In this document: positions 8,994 to 17,255 of the stretch, one piece after another
Numbering within the stretch: the stretch's first letter is position 1
How the letters are laid out: each line of letters opens with the position of its first letter
NCBI RefSeq assembly: GCF_015689195.1
Contig: NZ_CP065044.1
Location: 248,001-312,000 of the forward strand
Origin: Pectobacterium aroidearum
Lineage (GTDB): Bacteria; Pseudomonadota; Gammaproteobacteria; Enterobacterales; Enterobacteriaceae
DNA: 64,000 nucleotides
Direction of reading: 5' to 3'
Position numbers and translations under genes: made by a program
The notes under the pieces: generated by a model
Told to the model about the DNA's origin: nothing
Databases searched by the model: none
What the model saw: only the letters and a program-made list of their open reading frames with translations

Positions 8994-9920
8994 ATGACAA
9001 AAAAAGCGGATTACATTTGGTTCAATGGCGAAATGGTTCCATGGGCTGAAGCAAAAGTACACGTGATGTCGCACGCCTTGCATTATGGTACCTCTGTGTT
9101 TGAGGGCGTTCGTTGCTACAATTCACACAAAGGTCCGGTGGTTTTTCGTCACCGCGAGCACATGCAGCGCCTGCGTGATTCGGCAAAAATTTACCGTATG
9201 CCAGTCGCGCAGAGTGTGGATGAACTGATGGAAGCCTGTCGTGAAACGCTGCGTAAAAATAATCTGACCAGTGCGTATATCCGCCCGCTGGTGTTTATTG
9301 GCGATGTGGGGATGGGCGTTAACCCGCCAGACGGCTACCAAACTGATGTGATTATCGCGGCCTTTCCGTGGGGCGCGTATCTGGGTGAAGAAGCGCTGGA
9401 AGCGGGCATTGATGCGATGGTGTCGTCCTGGAATCGCGTTGCGGCGAATACCATTCCAACCGCCGCTAAAGCGGGTGGCAATTATCTGTCCTCCCTGCTG
9501 GTGGGCAGCGAAGCACGTCGCCACGGCTATCAGGAAGGGATTGCACTGGATGTCCACGGCTATGTTTCTGAAGGTGCAGGCGAGAACCTGTTTGAAGTGA
9601 AGGACGGTATTATCTTCACGCCGCCGTTTACCTCTTCGGCGCTGCCGGGCATTACGCGTGATGCCATCATCAAGCTGGCGAAGGACGCGGGATATGAAGT
9701 GCGTGAGCAGGTGCTGTCCCGCGAGTCACTGTATCTGGCGGATGAAGTGTTCATGTCCGGCACGGCGGCGGAAATTACCCCAGTGCGTAGCGTAGACGGT
9801 ATTCAGGTCGGCATTGGCAAACGCGGTCCGGTCACCAAAGCCTTGCAGGAGGCGTTCTTTGGCCTCTTCACGGGTGAAACCGAAGATAAATGGGGCTGGT
9901 TGGATCCGATAAATCAGTAA
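8994..9920 (+). CDS. ilvE: Branched-chain amino-acid aminotransferase
   Basis: Fold-type IV pyridoxal-phosphate aminotransferase of 308 residues. It carries out the last step in valine, leucine and isoleucine synthesis, with glutamate as amino donor. The Schiff-base lysine is K159 in TAAKAGGNYLSS. The segments ALHYGTSVFEGVRCY and FMSGTAAEITPVRSVD are family hallmarks. It lies 26 bases after ilvM, with AAGGAAAAA ahead of the ATG. Confidence 0.96.
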   Translation: MTKKADYIWFNGEMVPWAEAKVHVMSHALHYGTSVFEGVRCYNSHKGPVVFRHREHMQRLRDSAKIYRMPVAQSVDELMEACRETLRKNNLTSAYIRPLVFIGDVGMGVNPPDGYQTDVIIAAFPWGAYLGEEALEAGIDAMVSSWNRVAANTIPTAAKAGGNYLSSLLVGSEARRHGYQEGIALDVHGYVSEGAGENLFEVKDGIIFTPPFTSSALPGITRDAIIKLAKDAGYEVREQVLSRESLYLADEVFMSGTAAEITPVRSVDGIQVGIGKRGPVTKALQEAFFGLFTGETEDKWGWLDPINQ

Positions 9921-9993
9921 TCAATTAAGACAGATAGTCAGGCGGTGATACGTTCCATCATCGCCCAATTCGTAATTTTTGGAGTAATAGAGC

Positions 9994-11844
9994 ATGCCTA
10001 AGTACCGTTCAGCCACCACCACGCACGGCCGTAATATGGCCGGCGCCCGAGCCTTGTGGCGCGCCACCGGGATGACCGACAATGATTTTGGTAAACCCAT
10101 TATCGCCGTGGTCAACTCCTTCACCCAATTCGTGCCCGGCCATGTGCACTTGCGCGATCTGGGTAAACTGGTTGCCGAGCAAATCGAAGCTTCTGGTGGT
10201 GTCGCGAAAGAATTCAACACGATCGCAGTGGACGACGGCATCGCGATGGGCCACGGCGGTATGCTCTATTCTCTGCCTTCCCGTGAACTGATTGCCGACT
10301 CGGTGGAATACATGGTGAATGCCCACTGCGCGGATGCGATGGTGTGTATCTCCAACTGCGACAAAATCACCCCGGGGATGCTGATGGCGTCGCTGCGCCT
10401 GAATATCCCGGTGATTTTCGTGTCTGGTGGCCCGATGGAAGCGGGAAAAACCAAATTATCCGATCAGATCATCAAGCTGGATCTGGTGGATGCCATGATT
10501 CAGGGCGCGGACCCGAAAGTCTCCGATGAACAGAGCGAACAGGTGGAGCGTTCTGCCTGCCCGACCTGTGGTTCCTGTTCCGGTATGTTTACCGCTAACT
10601 CCATGAACTGCCTGACCGAAGCGCTGGGTTTGTCTCAGCCGGGCAACGGCTCGCTGTTGGCGACGCACGCCGACCGTAAGCAGCTGTTCCTGAACGCAGG
10701 CAAACGCATTGTCGGTCTGGCGAAGCGTTACTACGAGCAGGATGATGAGAGCGTGCTGCCGCGCAACATCGCCAATAAAGCCGCATTTGAAAACGCCATG
10801 ATTCTGGATATCGCGATGGGGGGATCCACCAATACCGTTCTGCATCTGCTAGCTGCGGCGCAGGAAGGTGAAGTGGACTTCACTATGACTGACATCGACA
10901 GACTGTCACGTCAGGTTCCGCACCTGTGTAAGGTGGCACCGAGTACGCAGAAATATCACATGGAAGACGTACACCGCGCGGGTGGCGTGATCGGTATTCT
11001 GGGCGAGCTAGACAGAGCTGGTCTGCTGAACCGTGAAGTGAACAACGTGCTGGGCAAAACGCTGCCGGAAACACTGGAAGCCTACGACGTCATGCTGACG
11101 CAGGATGACAGTGTGAAAAGCATGTATTCCGCCGGTCCGGCGGGTATCCGCACCACGCAGGCGTTTTCGCAGGATTGCCGCTGGGATTCACTGGATACCG
11201 ATCGTCAGGAAGGCTGTATTCGTTCCCGCGAATTTGCCTACAGTCAGGATGGCGGTCTGGCCGTGCTGTACGGCAATCTGGCAGAGAATGGCTGTATCGT
11301 GAAAACCGCAGGCGTGGATGAAGGCAGTCTGGTCTTCCGCGGTCCGGCAAAAGTTTATGAAAGTCAGGATGATGCGGTAGACGCCATTCTGGGCGGCAAG
11401 GTCGTGGCGGGCGACGTGGTTGTGATCCGTTACGAAGGGCCGAAAGGCGGGCCGGGTATGCAGGAAATGCTGTATCCAACCACCTACCTGAAATCGATGG
11501 GGCTGGGTAAAAGCTGTGCACTGATCACTGACGGACGCTTCTCCGGCGGTACTTCTGGCCTGTCTATCGGCCATGCGTCTCCTGAAGCAGCCAGCGGCGG
11601 CACCATTGCGCTGGTACAGGACGGTGACATTATCGCGATTGATATTCCGAACCGCAGCATTGCGCTGGTTCTGGATGACAATGCGTTAGCAAGCCGCCGT
11701 GCAGCGGAAGAAGCGAGAGGCGATCAGGCCTGGACACCGCACAATCGTGAACGTCAGGTTTCTTTTGCGCTGCGCGCGTACGCCAGCCTGGCAACCAGCG
11801 CGGATAAAGGCGCGGTGCGGGATAAAAGCAAGCTGGGAGGCTAA
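9994..11844 (+). CDS. ilvD: Dihydroxy-acid dehydratase
   Basis: Iron-sulfur dehydratase of 616 residues that makes the 2-keto acids preceding valine and isoleucine. The cluster cysteines are visible in [10 protein letters not shown] and [18 protein letters not shown], and the C-terminal [19 protein letters not shown] is typical of the IlvD/Edd family. It is separated from ilvE by 73 bases without a strong terminator. Its TAA overlaps an ATG, and ilvA follows immediately. Confidence 0.96.
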   Translation: MPKYRSATTTHGRNMAGARALWRATGMTDNDFGKPIIAVVNSFTQFVPGHVHLRDLGKLVAEQIEASGGVAKEFNTIAVDDGIAMGHGGMLYSLPSRELIADSVEYMVNAHCADAMVCISNCDKITPGMLMASLRLNIPVIFVSGGPMEAGKTKLSDQIIKLDLVDAMIQGADPKVSDEQSEQVERSACPTCGSCSGMFTANSMNCLTEALGLSQPGNGSLLATHADRKQLFLNAGKRIVGLAKRYYEQDDESVLPRNIANKAAFENAMILDIAMGGSTNTVLHLLAAAQEGEVDFTMTDIDRLSRQVPHLCKVAPSTQKYHMEDVHRAGGVIGILGELDRAGLLNREVNNVLGKTLPETLEAYDVMLTQDDSVKSMYSAGPAGIRTTQAFSQDCRWDSLDTDRQEGCIRSREFAYSQDGGLAVLYGNLAENGCIVKTAGVDEGSLVFRGPAKVYESQDDAVDAILGGKVVAGDVVVIRYEGPKGGPGMQEMLYPTTYLKSMGLGKSCALITDGRFSGGTSGLSIGHASPEAASGGTIALVQDGDIIAIDIPNRSIALVLDDNALASRRAAEEARGDQAWTPHNRERQVSFALRAYASLATSADKGAVRDKSKLGG

Positions 11845-11849
11845 TGCTG

Positions 11850-13394
11850 ATGGCTGTGTCACAACCTCTTCCTGCCGCGCCGGGAGGCGCGGAGTACCTG
11901 CGGGCGATCTTGCGCTCGCCCGTGTATGAAGTCACGCAGGTCACACCGCTGGAGAAGATGGAGAAGATCTCTTCGCGGCTGGGTAATGTCATTCTGGTAA
12001 AACGTGAAGATCGGCACGCGGTGCACAGCTTCAAGCTGCGCGGCGCGTACGCGATGATGGCGGGGCTGAGTGACGAGCAAAAGTCACACGGCGTGGTGAC
12101 GGCATCGGCGGGTAACCATGCGCAGGGCGTGGCGCTCTCCTCCACCAAGCTGGGCATTAAATCGCTGATTGTGATGCCAGTGGCGACGGCCGATATCAAA
12201 GTGGATGCGGTACGTGGTTTTGGCGGCGAAGTGCTGCTATACGGCGCGAACTTTGATGAAGCCAAGGCAAAGGCCATTGAACTGTCGCAGCAGCAGAAAA
12301 TGACGTTTCTACCGCCGTTCGATCACCCGGCAGTGATTGCGGGTCAAGGCACGCTGGCGCTGGAATTGCTACAGCAGGATGCCCATCTGGATCGCGTGTT
12401 TGTGCCCGTCGGTGGCGGCGGTCTGGCGGCAGGTGTTGCCGTGCTGATCAAACAACTGATGCCGCAGATTAAGGTGATCGGCGTGGAAGCGGAAGATTCC
12501 GCCTGTCTGCGCGCGGCGCTGGATGCCGGGCAACCGGTCGATCTGCCGCGTGTCGGGCTGTTTGCCGAAGGCGTCGCGGTGAAGCGCATCGGCGATGAAA
12601 CGTTCCGCCTGTGTCGGGAATATCTGGATGACGTGATCACCGTCGACAGTGATGCCATCTGTGCCGCAGTGAAAGATCTGTTCGAAGATGTTCGTGCGAT
12701 TGCTGAACCGTCCGGCGCGCTGGCGTTAGCGGGGATGAAAAAATACATCCAGCAGCACCAGATTCAGGGTGAGCGTCTGGCGCATATTCTGTCCGGTGCG
12801 AACGTTAACTTCCACGGGTTACGCTACGTTTCCGAACGCTGCGAGCTGGGTGAACAGCGTGAAGCCTTGCTGGCCGTGACGATCCCCGAGCAACAGGGCA
12901 GCTTCCTGAAGTTTTGCCAACTGCTGGGCGGTCGTTCCGTTACCGAATTTAACTATCGCTATGCGGATGCCAAAGATGCCTGCATTTTTGTCGGCGTACG
13001 CCTGACGCGTGGCTATGCGGAACGGCAGGAGATTATCGCCGAGCTTTCTGCAGACGGTTATGAAGTGGTGGATTTGTCCGACGATGAAATGGCGAAGCTG
13101 CACGTTCGCTACATGGTCGGTGGACGCCCCTCCAAACCGCTACAGGAACGGCTTTATAGCTTTGAGTTTCCAGAATCGCCGGGTGCGTTACTGAAATTCC
13201 TGCATACGCTGGGGACGCACTGGAATATTTCGCTGTTCCATTACCGCAGCCACGGTACGGATTTTGGCCGCGTGCTGGCCGCGTTCGAACTGCAAGCGGG
13301 CGATCGGGAATTCGAGCAGCATCTACAGGCGCTGGGCTATGAATGCCACGACGAAACCAATAATCCGGCGTTCCGCTTCTTTTTAGCGGGTTAA
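11850..13394 (+). CDS. ilvA: Biosynthetic threonine deaminase
   Basis: Pyridoxal-phosphate threonine ammonia-lyase of 514 residues that makes 2-ketobutyrate for isoleucine. The PLP lysine lies in HSFKLRGAYAMMAGL. A glycine loop VGGGGLAAGVA follows, and two C-terminal ACT-like domains (about 330-514) bind isoleucine and valine for feedback control. An ATG at 11844 overlaps the ilvD stop, but GGGAGG at 11835-11840 is better spaced for the ATG at 11850, which also gives exactly the E. coli length. It is the last gene of the ilv operon. Confidence 0.95.
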   Translation: MAVSQPLPAAPGGAEYLRAILRSPVYEVTQVTPLEKMEKISSRLGNVILVKREDRHAVHSFKLRGAYAMMAGLSDEQKSHGVVTASAGNHAQGVALSSTKLGIKSLIVMPVATADIKVDAVRGFGGEVLLYGANFDEAKAKAIELSQQQKMTFLPPFDHPAVIAGQGTLALELLQQDAHLDRVFVPVGGGGLAAGVAVLIKQLMPQIKVIGVEAEDSACLRAALDAGQPVDLPRVGLFAEGVAVKRIGDETFRLCREYLDDVITVDSDAICAAVKDLFEDVRAIAEPSGALALAGMKKYIQQHQIQGERLAHILSGANVNFHGLRYVSERCELGEQREALLAVTIPEQQGSFLKFCQLLGGRSVTEFNYRYADAKDACIFVGVRLTRGYAERQEIIAELSADGYEVVDLSDDEMAKLHVRYMVGGRPSKPLQERLYSFEFPESPGALLKFLHTLGTHWNISLFHYRSHGTDFGRVLAAFELQAGDREFEQHLQALGYECHDETNNPAFRFFLAG

Positions 13395-13422
13395 GTTAGC
13401 GGTTAAACGTTGAGTGTTCCCT

Positions 13423-13557
13423 TCACGCCGCCGATGGTGTTTCACCGTCGGCGGCGTTATCTTTATGTCATCTGATTAGTAACAGGGATGGCATTTCTTT
13501 ATGGCAACGCAATTCACGGGTTTTTCTCAAGCGGGTTTAACGTTCCTTCAGCAGGTG
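13423..13557. repeat. Left 135-bp direct repeat bounding the Hcp cassette
   Basis: This segment contains the post-ilvA hairpin, the spacer and the first 19 codons of the DUF2461 gene. It recurs at 15616-15749 with about 95% identity: three scattered third-position changes in the coding part, and a few changes plus one indel in the spacer. The two copies flank four genes absent from the equivalent E. coli locus. Confidence 0.92.
13426..13456 (+). terminator. Terminator-like hairpin after ilvA
   Basis: A 14-base-pair stem, with one G-U pair, and a TTT loop starts CGCCGCCGATGGTG. The U tract behind it is weak (TTATCTTT). The same hairpin recurs at 15619-15649 as part of a direct repeat. Confidence 0.75.
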
Positions 13558-13584
13558 TCTCATGGTGTTGTTGAATCAATCTAA
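13501..13584 (+). pseudogene. Truncated 5' copy of the DUF2461 gene
   Basis: ATG at 13501 opens a 27-residue frame. The first 19 residues are identical in protein sequence to the start of the intact gene at 15693; the frame then runs into unrelated DNA and stops at TAA 13582-13584. The three base differences inside the matching part are all synonymous. It is a relic left by insertion of the cassette and has no likely function. Confidence 0.88.
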
Positions 13585-13705
13585 TTTTAGTCTGTTATTA
13601 TTATTTTAAAATTAATTGTTTATTTTTCTAATTTCTTTAAATATTGCTAATAATTATTTTCTAGGTTAGTTTTGTGAAAAGTGGAATAACACATGGAGAC
13701 CGAGT

Positions 13706-13915
13706 GTGAAAAATAAAGAAAAACTTGCCATTCAGTTAAATGAACAATTAAAGAATAGCCTTATTAATAGTTCGTTACCTCCTGAAGAAATACTCGCATT
13801 GATGATGAAGCTATGCCTTTCTCTGATGCAGGTGACTCAAAGTAATCTTGTGGAAATGAAGACGTCAGATGGGCGAAAACTTTCACTCAAGCTTGATACA
13901 CCATCAGTGCATTGA
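13706..13915 (+). CDS. Small protein of unknown function, first gene of the Hcp cassette
   Basis: A 69-residue protein that I do not recognise. It starts with GTG (Met-Lys-Asn-Lys-Glu) preceded by ATGGAGAC. It is rich in Lys, Leu, Ser and Asn, with a predicted amphipathic helical middle (PEEILALMMKLCLSLMQV). No signal peptide or membrane segment is evident. The gene lies 28 bases before hcp on the same strand and shares the low G+C of the cassette, so the two are probably co-transcribed. A chaperone or adaptor role for Hcp or its effector is possible, but only position suggests it. Confidence 0.6.
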   Translation: MKNKEKLAIQLNEQLKNSLINSSLPPEEILALMMKLCLSLMQVTQSNLVEMKTSDGRKLSLKLDTPSVH

Positions 13916-13943
13916 TAATATTTATTCTTAGAGGCTGCTAAAA

Positions 13944-14423
13944 ATGTCGAGTATTATCTATTTAGAGTTGACGGGTGATAAGCAAGGGTTAATTTCTTCT
14001 GGCTGTTCAACATTACAGTCAATTGGTAATAGAAGTCAAATTGGTCATGAAGATCAGATTCAGGTGTTAAGTTTAAATCACGCAATGAGTCATGCTGATA
14101 ATCTATCTTGTCATCCCGTTGAAATAATTAAACTTATCGATAAATCGTCACCGTTGCTTGGTGTTTCTACCTCTTCCAATGAAAAGCTAAGTGCAAATTT
14201 CTTTTTGTATAGGATAAATGCCGCTGGGCAATTAGAGTTGTTTTATGTCATTAAATTAACAGATGCCCGCATTGTTGACATTTCTTGTAGTTATCCGCAT
14301 TCGATTAATGACAATGACGTAATGCCATATGAGAAAGTTTTATTAAAGTATAACTCCATATCATGGGAACACAAAGTTGCGGGAACATCAGGTTATAGTA
14401 TCTGGAATGATAGTGGTATTTAG
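13944..14423 (+). CDS. Orphan Hcp-family type VI secretion tube protein
   Basis: Protein of 159 residues with the layout of Hcp1-type proteins: the start IIYLELTGDKQGLISSGCST, then IGNRSQIGHEDQIQVLSL, then KLIDKSSPLLGVSTSSNEKL. Hcp hexamers stack into the tube expelled by type VI secretion systems and carry small effectors in their lumen. No other type VI gene is in the window, so this is an orphan copy that would use an apparatus encoded elsewhere. AGAGG precedes the ATG. A hairpin terminator separates it from the downstream effector gene. Codon use is A+T-rich, unlike the flanking ilv genes. Confidence 0.88.
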   Translation: MSSIIYLELTGDKQGLISSGCSTLQSIGNRSQIGHEDQIQVLSLNHAMSHADNLSCHPVEIIKLIDKSSPLLGVSTSSNEKLSANFFLYRINAAGQLELFYVIKLTDARIVDISCSYPHSINDNDVMPYEKVLLKYNSISWEHKVAGTSGYSIWNDSGI

Positions 14424-14439
14424 TTTTATGTGGAAATAA

Positions 14440-14480
14440 AAATACAGCCATTGATAATTATATTATCTATGGCTGCTTTT
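14440..14480 (+). terminator. Hairpin terminator after hcp
   Basis: CAGCCAT (14445-14451) pairs with ATGGCTG (14469-14475), and an inner GATAAT pairs with ATTATC. CTTTT follows. This would allow high Hcp output with less read-through into the muramidase gene. Confidence 0.65.
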
Positions 14481-14564
14481 ATTAGCTAATTCATCATTGC
14501 CCTAAAGAGATGCTAATTAATTTCGCACATTGATGCTGCGTATTAATAAAAAGGAATTTACTCA

Positions 14565-15155
14565 ATGCTAAGAGTACCTCAAGGACAAATAACCTTTGAT
14601 GGCGAAGGGAATGATATACCCAATAGTCGTGATTTTAGCCGAGTTATTCACTGGCCAGGAAATGATAAGTCTGGTGTGACGCTGGGGCGAGGTTATGATA
14701 TGGGGAAGAGAACCAAGGGAGAAGTCTATTCGGATATGCTCAGAGTAGGTATTGGGAGTGAAAAAGCGAGTTTAATCGCGATGGGGGCTGGGTTAAAGGG
14801 CGGTGCCGCCGCCACTTTCGTGAAAGAGTACAAAGAAAAAATTGGCGTGATTACACATCAACAGCAGGTGGATTTGTTTAATATTATTTATGGTGGGTAT
14901 ATAACAATAGCGAAAAATCGCTACGCAGATCGTTCTGCTAATATACCTGATAGGGCGAATTGGAATGAGCTTCACCCCGCTATCAGAGATATTCTGGTGG
15001 ATCTGGCCTATCAAGGGATGGAGGGGAAGAAAACTATCCCTGTGGCGGCAAAGAATGATATCGATCTGTTAATAAAGTTAATAGAGAGTGAGACTGAGTT
15101 GCTAAAATATGAGGTTGGAAGAAACCGAGCGGGTTATTTAAGGATGAGGAAATGA
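14565..15155 (+). CDS. Pesticin-like muramidase, probable type VI effector
   Basis: Protein of 196 residues resembling the C-terminal catalytic domain of pesticin (T4-lysozyme-like fold), which cleaves peptidoglycan. Visible family features are DGEGNDIP near 12-19, IHWPGND, GVTLGRGYDMG near 37-47 and the later THQQQVDLFN. Likely catalytic positions by family pattern are Glu14, Thr39 and Asp45. There is no signal peptide, colicin-type receptor domain or phage holin beside it, so export by another route is required; the adjacent orphan Hcp makes type VI delivery the best explanation. AAAAGGAA precedes the ATG. Its TGA overlaps the ATG of the next gene by four bases. Confidence 0.8.
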   Translation: MLRVPQGQITFDGEGNDIPNSRDFSRVIHWPGNDKSGVTLGRGYDMGKRTKGEVYSDMLRVGIGSEKASLIAMGAGLKGGAAATFVKEYKEKIGVITHQQQVDLFNIIYGGYITIAKNRYADRSANIPDRANWNELHPAIRDILVDLAYQGMEGKKTIPVAAKNDIDLLIKLIESETELLKYEVGRNRAGYLRMRK

Positions 15156-15592
15156 AAAATATCTACTTCTGTCTGTTGATGTTATTTGCTGTAAACGGTA
15201 TATCCCCTGCATTTGGTGAGATTTATTGGAGTAAACTGGAATTAATGGAGAAAACGTTATGTAAAGATATAATGAGAGGGGAAAACTATCATGAAATTTA
15301 TATTTGTACTGACCGAATGCTTGCTGATTCGACGGAAAAACTAGAGAAAAAAAATAAAGAAGCAATAGACTTTCTCTCAACACTCATAACTATAGAGGGT
15401 GAGGACGATGCCGTTAAGCTTTTCAAAGCAGATCAAGCCGCGTGGAAAAATTATGTTGTCCATCGTTGTGCGTATAGAGGGCACCCATATATTAAAGATA
15501 GCCCCGTTTATTTATCAAATAAAGATCTTTGCGAGGCGGTAGAAAACTACAGACGGATCGAGTCGCTAGACGGTGAGCTCAATATCCCTTAA
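15152..15592 (+). CDS. Secreted LprI/DUF1311-like protein, probable immunity to the muramidase
   Basis: Protein of 146 residues with a clear signal peptide (MKNIYFCLLMLFAVNGISPAFG) and a mature part of about 124 residues. Cysteine spacing and pattern (LCKDI, YICTDRML, DQAAWKNYVVHRC, then a final LCEAVENYR) resemble LprI-type lysozyme inhibitors, which act in the periplasm. Gene position, four-base overlap with the muramidase gene and the periplasmic location fit an immunity protein that protects the producer's cell wall. The family match is by pattern and moderately sure; the immunity role is inferred. Confidence 0.72.
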   Translation: MKNIYFCLLMLFAVNGISPAFGEIYWSKLELMEKTLCKDIMRGENYHEIYICTDRMLADSTEKLEKKNKEAIDFLSTLITIEGEDDAVKLFKADQAAWKNYVVHRCAYRGHPYIKDSPVYLSNKDLCEAVENYRRIESLDGELNIP

Positions 15593-15615
15593 TACTCATC
15601 CTTTGGATAAGTGTG

Positions 15616-15749
15616 TCACGCCGCCGATGGTGTTTCACCGTCGGCGGCGTTATCTTTATGTCATCTGACAGCAACAGGGATGGCATTTCTTTATGGCAAC
15701 GCAGTTCACAGGTTTTTCTCAAGCGGGTTTAACGTTTCTTCAGCAGGTG
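15616..15749. repeat. Right direct repeat bounding the Hcp cassette
   Basis: Second copy of the 13423-13557 segment. It holds the hairpin, the ribosome-binding region and the first codons of the intact DUF2461 gene. Recombination between the two copies would remove about 2.19 kb and leave a simple ilvA-DUF2461 junction. Confidence 0.92.
15619..15649 (+). terminator. Second copy of the post-ilvA hairpin
   Basis: Identical to the hairpin at 13426-13456 (14-base-pair stem, TTT loop). It now ends the effector/immunity transcript ahead of the DUF2461 gene. Confidence 0.75.
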
Positions 15750-16436
15750 CGTCAGTACAACGATAAAGCGTGGTTTGACGAGCATCGTGCGGTTTACGAT
15801 GAGCAACTGGTTGCGCCGTTCCGTACGCTGGTGGATGAGCTCAGTCTGACCATGTTGCAGATTGACGACCATTTTGAAACGCGTCCCGCTATCGGTAAGA
15901 CTCTCTCCCGTATTCATCGCGATACGCGTTTTTCTCACGATAAATCACGCTACCGCAGCCATATGTGGCTCACATTCAAGCGGACACGCAAAGACTGGAC
16001 GGATGCACCGGTGTATTTCTTTGAAATCACGCCGGATACCTGGCGCTACGGGCTGGGCTATTACAGTGCGACGCGCAATACGATGGATTTGTTCCGTCAG
16101 ACGCTGCGGGGTAATCCGTCACAGTTTCTTGAAGTAGCAAGCTGTCTGGGAGATACCTTCACCCTGGAGGGGGACAGCTACAAACGCCAGCTGATTAAAG
16201 ATCAGGAGCCGGAACTGGCCTACTGGTATAACCGTAAATCGTTTGCCGCGATATGTACCCGGCAGGATATGGAAGCGCTGTTTTCTGGCGATTTGGTGAC
16301 GCGTCTGTCACAGGGTTTTACCCAGCTTGAACCGCTCTACCATTACCTGATGAATATCGAAACCATGAAGAAAGCCGCGCAGGAAACGGAGTCCGATACG
16401 CGGGCCTTTTCGGCGGAGAAGTGGTTCGAACGCTAG
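15693..16436 (+). CDS. DUF2461 (TIGR02453) family protein
   Basis: Conserved protein of 247 residues and unknown biochemical function. It has the family pattern: an N-terminal GFSQAGLTFLQQVRQYNDKAWFDEHR, then IGKTLSRIHRDTRFSHDKSRYRSH, then GYYSATRNTMDLFR. There is no signal peptide or membrane helix, so it is probably cytoplasmic. In the inferred ancestral arrangement it followed ilvA directly, since its first codons recur there. It converges with the DUF1311-domain gene across an 18-base gap. Confidence 0.85.
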   Translation: MATQFTGFSQAGLTFLQQVRQYNDKAWFDEHRAVYDEQLVAPFRTLVDELSLTMLQIDDHFETRPAIGKTLSRIHRDTRFSHDKSRYRSHMWLTFKRTRKDWTDAPVYFFEITPDTWRYGLGYYSATRNTMDLFRQTLRGNPSQFLEVASCLGDTFTLEGDSYKRQLIKDQEPELAYWYNRKSFAAICTRQDMEALFSGDLVTRLSQGFTQLEPLYHYLMNIETMKKAAQETESDTRAFSAEKWFER

Positions 16437-16454
16437 CGCCAGGGATAGCCAGCG

Positions 16455-17255
16455 CTATGGCGTTTTCTGCTGCTCCGGCGGGGTTTTATCGCGCTCCAGC
16501 AACGTGTTAAACAGGTAACCTTCTTCCTGATTGCTGCCGAAGGTGGCGATTTGCAGATGATCATCGTCAATGCAGGTGAGCAGGATTTTCACCTGCTGGC
16601 CGAAGCTGCTTTCGCCTTTGCCGATGGCTTGTACATCGCTCATCTGACGGGCGGTGAAGTCGGAATCATCCAGCTTGTTGCCGTAACGGAACGCAATGGA
16701 CGCGCCGCCTTCAATCTTGCCACGTTGGTTGGTCATGGTCAGGCTGACGGCGTGGTAGGGCGCTTTCTGATCGTACATTTCCCGAAAATACTCCCCCAGA
16801 TCGCGATATTCCTCGGCGGAAAGCCCTGACATCACATACTCATAGCTGAATGAGCCGTGGAAACAGGACGTGCTTTTCACGGGGGTAATCGGCGAAGGCA
16901 GCGCGTGCTGTGCGATGTCATTCAGGTAGCGTAGCCGATTTAACTGCTGCTGATAGCGCTGACGCAGGCAGTCTTCGTCTTTGCATTGATCGCGCGTGGT
17001 TAGCCAGCTGCGCTGAAACTGATTGAGCGTTTTTTCCCACAGTGCGCTGTTGCTGTACGCGGTCAGGAACGCGCGAGATGTCTTCCAGGCCTGCGCCAGT
17101 TCTTCATCCAGCTGTCCGAGCAGCGGGCTGGCACAAATCAGTTTCTCTTGCTCCGAAGTGGCCTTGTCGCAGGGGAAACTGGCGGCTTGCGCATTGTAGT
17201 TGAAGGCGGCCAGCGTCATGCCGGCGGCGATAATGGTCGTGAAGGCGATCTTCAT
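16455..17255 (-). CDS. Secreted LprI/DUF1311-domain protein
   Basis: Protein of 266 residues with a signal peptide (about residues 1-24, ending NAQA) and an N-terminal LprI-like domain. The domain shows FPCDKATSEQEKLICASPLL, then FQRSWLTTRDQCKDEDCLRQRY. The C-terminal half has a further cysteine pair but I do not recognise it. LprI-type domains bind and inhibit lysozyme in some bacteria; the role here is unknown. The ATG (17253-17255) overlaps the TGA of ilvY by four bases, so it is probably translated from the ilvY transcript. The longer open frame to 17279 would lack the clean signal peptide start. Confidence 0.8.
   Translation of the reverse strand: MKIAFTTIIAAGMTLAAFNYNAQAASFPCDKATSEQEKLICASPLLGQLDEELAQAWKTSRAFLTAYSNSALWEKTLNQFQRSWLTTRDQCKDEDCLRQRYQQQLNRLRYLNDIAQHALPSPITPVKSTSCFHGSFSYEYVMSGLSAEEYRDLGEYFREMYDQKAPYHAVSLTMTNQRGKIEGGASIAFRYGNKLDDSDFTARQMSDVQAIGKGESSFGQQVKILLTCIDDDHLQIATFGSNQEEGYLFNTLLERDKTPPEQQKTP

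Noticed and set aside
11630-12277. Long antisense frame (215 codons) across ilvD and ilvA
   Set aside because: It mirrors codon bias of two well-supported genes and has no start signals or recognisable product.
13423-13557. Repeat as an insertion-sequence end
   Set aside because: It is a copy of the neighbouring junction including gene codons, without terminal inverted repeats.
14565-15592. Phage lysis cassette
   Set aside because: No holin or spanin is present, the enzyme resembles pesticin rather than a phage endolysin, and an Hcp gene precedes it.
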